Below are positions 46,601-64,000 of a stretch of 64,000 nt of DNA, piece after piece. Origin of the DNA: Anas platyrhynchos (Eukaryota; Chordata; Aves; Anseriformes; Anatidae); contig NC_092591.1 in NCBI RefSeq assembly GCF_047663525.1, positions 28,305,001-28,369,000 on the forward strand. The letters run 5' to 3'. Below the pieces are notes generated by a model. The model had not been told where the DNA came from, did not search any database, and worked only from the letters and a program-made list of their open reading frames with translations. Each line of letters begins with the position of its first letter. Within the stretch, counting starts at the first letter, position 1. Made by a program: the position numbers and the translations under genes.

Positions 46601-49555
46601 GTGACTGCATCAGGGGCAGGAGCTCACCTCTAAGCATGTCCAGTCTTGCATCCCCATGGCTGACATCGAATTCACACCTGTGTTTTAAATGAGCTCCAGA
46701 AGCAGTTGCTCCATTCTAAGAGCATCACCTGTAGGAGTGTGTGATAGAGCAGGGGGATGTATTGTGGATATGGGGTCTGTGTGCTTGAAATTTAGACTTT
46801 AGAATTCAGCTTTGTAAGGCTCTCCATTCAGTGAGATTCAGTCCAAAACATCTCCCAGGCAGTTTTCAAGATATTTCTGATCCTTTCTGATTTTGGCCAT
46901 GCTGTGAAAGTGTCAAAAGATTGGCTTTCCTCCAGAAAACTGCATTCCTCTTCCTCCCCCACCCCCCAAAAAAAGAAAAAAAAAAAGAAAAAATGTATAT
47001 ATATATGTAATTAAATGTGTAGAAAAAAAATAAAATTAATTTTTTACAGTGGAAAGTGCAATACCTTGCCTGATCTCCGGGGAAAAATAATTGATTTGAG
47101 CTGTATTAGGAGTACAAATGACAGCTCAGGTCAGTCACAGTCTTATCCAAATCAATTCCCATCTCCGGGGGATGGGGACATGCGTGCATACCTGCCACTA
47201 TAGGAACTGTAAATAATTGAGTTCTTCTGAGCCGTAGCATCACAGCACAAGAAGAAAGATTGGGTCCTGAGAGGGCTGATAGAGGTTCAAGCCCCAGATC
47301 TGCCACTTAGACGCTTCTTCCCAAAGCTGTTTAGGCATGTAATTACTTTTCAGGCTCTGTGCCTGGTCTGAGTCTCTCTGATTCTCTGCCTCCTTTTATC
47401 TGTCAGCCTTTTACAGGGACAAGAGCACTCCTCTACCTCCCAGGCGTGTAATGAAGATGAATTCATTACAGCTGTAACACTTTAATGAGCGCTATGAAGA
47501 TACAGGGCATCCTCACAAGTCCTAAATGAGGGAACTCCCCCTCAGACGGTGCTGGGGTGCCTGGATGCATGGTCCAGACCCGTGTCAGCAGTGCATTAAT
47601 CCACCTCTATCGCCTATTCTGGAAGGGATTTAACAGAGAAAGAGCCTGGTTTTCCTGTAAAAGCCAAGCTGGTAGCACTGTTTGGAATTTGTTTCCTTAA
47701 ACATAGGGATTACTCTGGAGTAGGAAATATTTATGTGGCCTTGGGCATCTCTTGTGGACTCCAGGGGCCATTCTGGTCCTTGAGTGCCCTGTGTCCCATC
47801 CACTGCTCCCATGTGGATGCAGAAAACAGCCATCTAAATAGTTCCCATGCTTAAGTAAGCAGGAGCCATCCGTAATGGCTTTTAGGAAGGTGTTCAACAC
47901 ATTTAGGATGAAGGTTGCCTAGCCCGGTCACTTGCAATCTAGACTGTTTTATGCCTGGGAAAAACATGAGAATCCCTGCTACCAGAGGGGAAATCAGTTA
48001 TGTATTTTGTGATCACAGTGGATTACCATCAGTTTTACCCAGTTCTTTTCCTCGAGTGACTTTGTGCAGTGAGGCACATAAAGCAGTAGTTGCCCGTAAC
48101 TCTGCATCTTCCCCTATAATCTCCTGGAGCTGGGGTCCCCCTTGTCCAACAGAAATTTCAAAGAGGGTTGCATTCAGTGGGCTGCACAGAGCGGGCTCTG
48201 GCATAGGCAGAAAACCCATTTGCAACCTTCACTAAAGGCATCTTCCCAGTGTTGAAATAAATACTCCACTATTCACATTACTGGAACTAAACAGAAATAG
48301 TGGGAAACACTGGGAGAGAAAGCACGTAGTGAAGGCAAGACCCCTGTTGTGTTACTATTTAAGAAAAGACCTCCCAACTACTGTTCTGTGCATAATTGTG
48401 CAATTAGTAATATCCTGGCAAAGAAAGGCTTAGATCAGCTCGTCCACAAACAAGGGATCATTTTCCACCTCTGAGTTCACATTCTACATGAGAGCAAGTT
48501 ACAGCCCTCCGGCCCCAGTGGGCCCCAGGCTGTATTTCATACCCTGCCTGCAGGCAGGATGGCAGACCTGGAGCTGGGAAGCAGAAGAACACAAGAGCCA
48601 AACTCGGGATGCTAGACCAGAAATATATTCTTTATTCTTAATATGTCAGCAGCAGCACGATTCCAAAATGAAAAATAAATCTGTGTCATATTTCTTTACG
48701 CAGAGAGACAGAAAGACAGATCCATCCACAGCAGCAGCAGTGACAACAGCAGAGACCGCTCAGCAAGGCACTGGGACGCACTGGGACACACTGGGAGGGT
48801 ATGCTGGGGCCTGGCTCAGAGGAAGGCTTTTGCCCTGTCTTCCTCCCTTGCCTGCCCAGCCCATGCTCCATCTACCATCCCCTCAGCTTTCTCTTGGTCA
48901 CTTTTTCATAGAGCTCACAGCCACATTTGGTGAGGCCAGGGGGAATAGCATGAATGCTGCCATGACCCAACCCAAAGGACTCGTGTTTGGCTCTAAACAG
49001 CCACATAATCCTGTATATCTGCTCCACTGTCAGGAAAAGGGAATTCACAGCATATTTTGGTGGAGTGTGTGAATGGGGTACACATATGTCCTCACCAAAA
49101 TCTTGTCTTTGGAGTGGCCTTGCTTAACGCTCCCAAGGCAACTCTCTATCCCAGCCAGCCTTGTTCACAATACGTAAGGGATACCTTAAGATGAAATTGA
49201 AAGCTCGGGAAAATTCTAACAGGACCCAGGGAAAAAACTAAAACTGGGAATAGCGGAAGGCTACAGGAAATCCCAACAATATCAGAGATTACAGCATGGG
49301 CTGTGGGTGCCTCTCCTGGTGCCGCTCCAGCCCACAGGAAGCCGAAGGGTGATACAAGCCAAATGTTCCCTGATACGGGAGAGCAGGGAGCAAAACTCAA
49401 GGATACGCTGTCCCTGTTAGTGGGGCTGTTATGGGAAGCAGTAACAATAATCTGAGATGGCTGAGCCAAGGCAACACCAAAATATCAACTGCTCCAGCGT
49501 GGAAACCATGCTTTTAAAAGGGTCTATCAAGTAACTTATAATAACTTTGTCTTTA
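40681..49555. other. INS–TH intergenic region, proximal part
   Basis: No coding exon or RNA gene is recognised. T/A homopolymers occur at about 43087–43104 and 46966–46992. A MIR-family SINE lies at 47.27–47.52 kb. The stretch at about 45.95–46.44 kb is unusually complex and CpG-containing for this AT-rich neighbourhood and may be an enhancer. A three-copy 10-base repeat (cactgggacr) is at 48776–48805. The rest looks like ordinary intergenic sequence. Confidence 0.55.
47270..47520 (+). mobile_element. Ancient MIR-family (MIR3-like) SINE
   Basis: The plus strand starts with 'gttcaagccccagatctgcc' followed by 'actta', like the MIR 'gttcgaatcccagctctgccactta'. It continues through a 'ctgattctctgcctccttttatctgtcag…ttttacagggacaagagcac' zone equivalent to 'cctcatctgtaaaatggggataatagcac'. 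It ends with 'ctgtaacactttaatgagcgctatgaag', which parallels the MIR3 tail (gtaaagtgctttga…aagcgctatataag). About 250 bases are recognisable, so it is the most complete SINE in the window. Confidence 0.6.
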
Positions 49556-52500
49556 GAAAAGGAATACCATCTAGTGGCCCAAGAAGGCAATAAGGAGATG
49601 CAATGGCAATTAGAGATGCAGATGAATTTAGAAAAAAAAAAAAAAAGAGAAACTGCAGAAGTGGATGGATTAACATATATAGTGCCGTGATTCACCCTGG
49701 AGCAAAGGAGAGCTCAAAAGGGACCTGATCATAGTAAATGCAAAGCTAAAATTAGACACTTGTAAGAGCAGATTGGGATGCAAAAATTAAAAATAACTGC
49801 TGTATCTGCAGGAAGTGATGGAGAGAACTAGACTGGGAACCATCAGAGGAAGATGATTTCAGGGATGATGCAAACAAATGGGAAAAGAAATAGAAGAAGT
49901 TGAGAATAACAGCATATCCCACAACAACTTCGACTGCCATCCTGGGACAGGCAGGTGCAGCAGAACCAGCTGCTCTAGCTACTACAATGACAGGAGAGAC
50001 TCCAAGGCAGGTAGCTGCAGATATTAAGCCACTGAAAGAAAGCCCAGCTGTAGCACTTAGAGAAACTGCTTCAAATTTTGAATTCAATGGGAATGAAGAG
50101 GTTGGTTGATAAGAGCATGTATTCAACCAACCTTCACTCATCATGCACTGGGCACCTTGATAAGCGCTTTTAACTAACTTGCCCAGCAGACAGGTAGGAC
50201 AGGGGTGCAAGCAGCAACATTAGCATTAATCCATGAGCTGGGGAAGATGGAGAGCCTTTAATGGACTGATAGGAAGTTGCTGGAATATCAGCACAAACTG
50301 AGATCATGTGCCCACCCCAGCAGAGCACAGGTCTCTCCATCACCCCTGGCAGCCACAATGTTGAGTCAGGCTCCTTGGACAGGGGATGAATTAGGAGAAC
50401 TAGCAGCAAAAATGCACCCCTGCAATTCACAGCTAACTCCCATATGGCAAAATGCAGGGGAAGAACCAATTTATAGAGTTGCTTTCACATTAAGAAACAA
50501 ACAATATACGATTACTTGCACCCCACAGGGCTGAGCACCTGCCCTGCTGCAAATGCTTGTGTTAGGAAAGCATTTCAATGATGGCCTCCAGAGGACACAG
50601 AAAAGAAATTATCTTATCTGGATGATATTCTAGGGAGTGCAGCTACAGAAGAAGAGGTACAAGAAAGAAGTATCTGAGTTTTAAAATTAATAGACCAAAC
50701 GGGATTTAAAATCAATTTGAACATGGCACAATTAATGCAACCTCAGGGTAACTGCTGGGGAATTGGAAGTGGTAAAACAAAAAATCAATGCTAGGAAGCT
50801 TAGACTTTCTGTGAAACAAAGACTCCCATTACTCAGTCCCAGCTCCTAAAAGTGCTGGGAGGATTTAATTTTTTGTGGCGCCTTACCCATAACTTTGCTA
50901 GTACTATCAAAACATCATGAAAATTACAGTAGAAGAATCAGGAATGGAGCTGAAGCAAGGATCACGACATTTTACATGAAGTGAAAGAAGTTGCTTGAAA
51001 ATCTCCTGCATTAGACACCTGGCAGAAGGAAAGTCATTCCTAATAAGAATTTCAACATGAGCTGATCCTGTGGGAGCAGTACTATCACTAAAAAATAGTG
51101 AAGGAAAATGGGTACCAATAGCCTATGGGTACCAAAATTTCCCTGGCCATGAGCAAGCCTGGTCTGGGCTGTGATGGTCCTCAAACCTTTCATCATCAAC
51201 AGTTTAGTTGCATACTCTGTTCTTAACCACAAAGAGAAGAAATGGATTAAAATGTGACTGTCCTTTGAAAGGAAACCAGTAATAAACCAACAGTATCATA
51301 CACTCTTAGGAGTTCTAAGGTTGAACAAGGAGGAAAAATAATTCAGGACACTGCTACTAGTGGAATGAAGGAACAAATAATAGGGAAACTAGAGCAAGGA
51401 TCATGCCAAGGAGCAAAAGCACAGGCTGTCATCAAAATCAGTAAAAGACATAAATCCAGTATGTCTCTACAGATATCTACCATGTTGATAATGGCATAAG
51501 CTCCTGGATGCCTGATAGTGTGATGGCAAGCAGATAGTGGGACACCCACAAAGAAAACTGGAGGTTTATTTTACGAGCCTAAAGGGAGTGGGAATCAAAT
51601 ATACATAAAGAATGTTAAAGCACATAAGAAGACTGAAATGAGTGCTGAGAAATAATTTAATGAGCAAGCAGATAAATTGAATTTCAAGTTTGTTTACTGC
51701 AGCCCCAACCAGGAACCATATAGAAGACAAAAAGGGATGGCTACTGTGGCCAGCTGAATGACAGCAAATCATCTTAGACTGTCATAATTTATATAAAGGG
51801 TATAGGGTACTCTAAAAAGAGTACAAGGAATTCTTATTTGGCCCCAAACAAAGCAAGAGATGGAGGACATAAGTAAAAACTGTGTAAGGTGTGCAATGAT
51901 GTTACTAGTGAACTAGTAAAAGAAAGCTGCCAACTCTACTGCATTAGCTAAACAAAGGATGTTAGCAAATACTACACATGGATCATGCAGTTAAGCTATC
52001 AAACTAAAGGAGGGTATCAATATCTCTTTGTCACCATTAATATATTTTCAGAATGGATTTGGGCTTTTCCCACAAAAAGGAATACAGCCTGTAAAAATCC
52101 TGCTGAAGATTGTCCATAGGTATGGAACAGCAGCTAAGATAGGATGAGATGAAGGAGGGGGGGGTTGTAAGTGAAGCAACTCGAGTCCTAATGAGTAACC
52201 TGGGGATTAAGCAAAGATTGCATATACCCTACCACCTGCAATCCTCCAGACTGATAGAAAGAATGAGTCAGACTATTAAAAATAGACTAAAGATAATTGT
52301 AGGACGATGTCCAAAATGATGGGCTGAAAAATTACCCTTGATATTAGTAGAACAGAAGCAGTGACATATGAGGGATTGGTTTACAACACTCCCATATTTT
52401 GTTTGCCTAGCCTATTTCTTGGTGAACTGTGTCCAAGACTCAAAAACATTAGGGCAAGATGAGAAAGAAATCAAGGCTCAGAGGCAACGTGGGAAAATAC

Positions 52501-52960
52501 GAAAGAAGAATAAAATTCATAGATAGATTACAAAGTAAGGGGCCAAGTAATGTATCCAAAATTGGATATAAAGGAACACGCTTAGAGACAAAATGGAAGG
52601 GCACTTATTATGTTACTAATAGGATAAATCCTCTAAGATATTAAATAGATGAGGGCATTGGTAAATACAAATGGGCTCAAGTTTCTCAGATGTCTCGCAA
52701 AGTGGCCAAATCATTCTGGAATCAGTCACAAACGTGCCAAGAGCACAGACACAGAAAACTGCCCAGTGCCCAGCCTGCTCAGTATGCCCAGCATCATCCC
52801 AGCTCTCAGAAAGAAGGGGTGCCGCTCGCTTGTGCTCACGCGCGCGACCACAGCAGATCTGTTTATGTGCCTGCATACTACTTGCTGGTTTATGCTTCAA
52901 GCTTTGCTTATTTTCTATTTTTGTAGGGCAACAGATTTTACTACAGCCCCACGAGCAAGC
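49556..52960 (+). pseudogene. Decayed endogenous retrovirus (pol remnant)
   Basis: Translation of the plus strand gives reverse transcriptase and integrase fragments broken by many stops and frameshifts. At 50463–50530 there is an RT segment ending YTITCTPQG. At 50609–50660 the RT active-site box appears as YLDDIL, followed by the fingers/connection-like GFKINLN. At about 51855–51905 there is a C-x-x-C piece typical of the integrase zinc domain. At 51990–52080 the integrase core begins (GGYQYLFV…AFPTK), and at 52195–52300 the HIPYHLQSS…ERM segment follows. The integrase C-terminal part lies at about 52590–52700. Upstream, 49560–49900 encodes Gln/Glu-rich helical stretches that might be gag. 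The motif set looks most like class I (gamma-like) elements. No LTRs or intact protein were recognised. It is an old, non-functional copy. Confidence 0.8.
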
Positions 52961-54940
52961 AGCAGCTGAGAGAGTCACGGTGCAGTGATGCAAACTCTGA
53001 AGCAAGGCGGAGGAGTTGAGGTCTCCGGCAGTTTGAAAGAATTTTTAACTTGGCTCCTCACTCCATATTAACAGCTTTGTTCTTTTTATACACTGCATTA
53101 ATTAGAGACATTTAACAAGGCAGATAATGATTGTAAAGTGCCTTGGAGAATCAGAGGCAACCACCCTTAGACCTTTACAGGTTTGGAGGCCAGACGAGCA
53201 TCTTTTTCATGGCATTATAGCTAACCTGTGACCTAGCCTGCCTTAGCCTCGCTTAGCTTGCTGCAGCTGCTTAATGCAATAGTAATAACTTAAGAACCCA
53301 AACTAAAAATTGTTACAGATCTTAAGGGAACCTTGAGAGTTACAGCTCAAGATCTGAATCCACACAGATTGGGAAATCATAGCTGAAGCTTTGGAAAAAT
53401 GTTCTAAAATTACAATAACTGAATGAACTCAGTAGTTTTATTAATTTACGGGACAATCCTCAGAGGAGGAACAACTTGAGGAGAAGCGGCTAGACCTAGT
53501 GCCAAGCTGCCAATTTCTGTAATGCTCTTTTAAGCAAGTGTGTGAGTGCTGGAGGAAATTAGGAGGGCTTCATACAGGAGGAAAAACAGAAAGGAAGGTT
53601 TGAAGCAGGTGGGAGACTAATGATGTGCTGTCAGCAGCTAAGTAGTTAAAATTAGAGAGAACTGAGGGTCAAACATATGTAAATGAAGGCCTTAAATAGG
53701 ATAAAGCGTAATGAATTGTAAGCTATTATGACAGCTACAGTAGAGGTAAACACTGATGGGAAATGTTATTTTTAAGTATTGAAGGATACCTGTTTAAAAC
53801 CTAACCACTAAACCTTGAGATTCTTTCCGGGGGAAAAAAAAAAAAATCCATGTAAAGTGGATAAGGATTCTAAAAGTCCATACAGAAATGTAACAACTGA
53901 CTATATGAACAACTACAAGTAATTCCCCCCTCCGCTGTCCCCCCAGCTGTTTAGCTGCCTCTGCGCATCCCAAGCCCAGCTCTGATACTGCACAGATGTA
54001 TAACCTTGGGCCACACTTCTGAGCAAACCACTTGATTATGAGACAGCTTGCAAGAAGATAAGAAGGGCAAAAGTAGGGGGAGTAAAACTGAGAGCTTTGG
54101 GTCAAATCAAGCCATTTATATCAGGATTGAAAGCCAGACAAAACTGGATTTGAGCATCCTGGCCATGTCACCTTCCTCAGAAATGACAAACAATAAAGTT
54201 GGTTGTGCACCTGAGTGACATCAGGTGACAGAGATATTAGGATACCTAAGAAGAAGGTGATGCTATGTTTGTGTAATACTGGCAAAGTGAAAGCGTGTGA
54301 AATTCTCCCAAGGGACACAAGTGCAAGAACTGATAAACTCAAGACACTAAGGCTGCTCAAGGCCACCAGCATGCCTGAACACCAACAGCTGTGACTGCTA
54401 TCTGCTGTGAGCCATGGCAGCTGGGCTGCTGGGTGGCTGGCTGTGATCTCTGTGTCCCCCTTGCTGGTCCCTTCATCAGGGAAATTGCAGCCCAGGTGGG
54501 CCTCTCAAGGTGAGAAGTGGGAGGCATTAAGAGTCAATTGAAGCTACAGAGCCCAACCCTGATGGCAAAGGGGGCTGCCATGGTCCCAGGTGTGGGAGCT
54601 TTTAAAAGAGGGCTTGGAGGCCCTGCTCAGGGTGTTTGTGCTGGTGAGGATGCAGGTAGGCTGGGGCTGCTCTGTGCCAGGCAGGTAGCTCCTGGCTTGG
54701 GTCACTGCTCACTGCAGCCTCTGTGCAAGCAGCTGAGGGGAGGCTAGAAGCCCAGACTCTAAATTTCATGGAGATGGTTGAGGCAGAAAATCTTTTAGTG
54801 GCACAGTGTCTCCCAAATACAGAGGGCTGCAAGAGGCAGGAGGTGGTGGAGACCAGTGGTCCCTTGTGGGGTTGCTTTGGAGCTCATAAAGCAGGTTAGT
54901 CTATTCTCTCAAACTGCAAAAAAATAGATTTTTCTCTTAC
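52961..54940. other. INS–TH intergenic region, distal part
   Basis: No gene is recognised. A sequence near 53080–53160 (ataatgattgtaaagtgcct) resembles the tail of a MIR3-type SINE but is too short to be sure. The 3' flank of the retroviral fossil should lie here, yet I could not find a convincing LTR. AATAAA hexamers on the plus strand near 54946 and 54963 have no associated gene on that strand. Confidence 0.5.
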
Positions 54941-54943
54941 TTC

Positions 54944-54965
54944 TTTAATAAAGCTAGCTTTTAAT
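54944..54965 (-). terminator. TH: Candidate TH poly(A) signals (ATTAAA)
   Basis: Two ATTAAA hexamers on the minus strand (54965–54960 and 54949–54944) lie about 310–325 bases after the TH stop codon. ATTAAA is the commonest variant signal. I saw no AATAAA on this strand between the stop codon and these sites. They predict a 3' UTR of about 0.3 kb. Confidence 0.45.
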
Positions 54966-55270
54966 AAAGCAGCTTTCCTCCTCTTCCTCGCACAAGTTCT
55001 GACTTCAGCTTTGTAGCTTGGTCTGTGCCAAGCTTTTCCCAGCAGTCCCTAAAAAAAGCTGCCCCAGAAGCCAGCAGGCTTTGGGTCCATTCCTCTGCCC
55101 TCCTTTAAGCTTGGCCCTGCATACCGAGGAGGCAAACTCTTGGGGTAGCGTGGTGACAGGCAGCAGTGCAAATGTGTGGAGAAAACAGGTAGAAGTAATG
55201 GGCTGGGAGTTAGGTGAGGGCATTTTGGGGCTGTGAGGGAAGAGGGGCAGGGAGGAGCCCAGTTCTGGTA

Positions 55271-63961
<8,691 letters not shown>

Positions 63962-64000
63962 CTTGTAGAACAGGGAGAAAGAGAAAAGCATTAAACAAGT

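Noticed and set aside
53790-54420. 3' LTR of the retroviral remnant
   Set aside because: There is no matching copy on the 5' side and no clear TG…CA ends, so I do not call it.

Overview
This window is vertebrate nuclear DNA from a bird, almost certainly a duck or goose (Anseriformes). It holds the IGF2–INS–TH cluster, with all three genes on the minus strand. Reading along the + strand the order is IGF2 (about 1.5–17.6 kb), INS (36.2–40.5 kb) and the 3' eleven exons of TH (about 54.9–64.0 kb, with exons 1–2 beyond the window edge). The species call rests on the insulin itself. The A chain carries Glu at A8 and Pro at A10, B30 is Thr, and the C-peptide has the [10 protein letters not shown] core that I recall for duck. 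Chicken has His at A8 and a different C-peptide. Every coding exon called here joins to its neighbour in frame through GT/AG splice sites, and each exon length agrees with the residue count.

Region by region. 1–1.5 kb: unremarkable sequence beyond the IGF2 3' end. 1.5–3.9 kb: AT-rich IGF2 3' UTR with several AATAAA signals on the minus strand. 3.9–11.3 kb: IGF2 coding exons (187 codons in total), with a CR1 LINE in the short intron and a 20-bp minisatellite in the 6.1-kb intron. 11.3–17.6 kb: leader intron, CpG island, non-coding leader exon and a TATA promoter. 17.6–36.2 kb: intergenic, with a few ancient SINE/LINE scraps, homopolymers, a perfect 17-bp inverted repeat and no supported gene. 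36.2–40.5 kb: INS (107 codons) with a 15-bp tandem repeat abutting its poly(A) site, a 3.05-kb intron in the C-peptide and a promoter with a TATAAAT box. 40.5–54.9 kb: intergenic, with a MIR-family SINE, a block of unusually high complexity near 46 kb that may be regulatory, and a badly decayed endogenous retrovirus (pol remnants) at about 49.6–53.0 kb. 54.9–64.0 kb: TH exons 13 back to 3, covering the C-terminal part of the regulatory domain, the whole catalytic domain and the tetramerisation helix.

IGF2 and INS are paralogous insulin-family ligands, a fetal/tissue growth factor and the pancreatic metabolic hormone. TH is the rate-limiting enzyme of catecholamine synthesis. Their adjacency is an ancient vertebrate synteny rather than an operon: each gene has its own promoter, and mammals regulate parts of this cluster together and imprint it. 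I see no H19-like gene and no sign of a new biological system here. The most worthwhile oddities are the INS 3' tandem repeat, the retroviral fossil between INS and TH, the 28.4-kb inverted repeat, the A-rich IGF2 leader and the candidate enhancer near 46 kb. I ran no database search; family assignments rest on reading the translations and on memory of the families.
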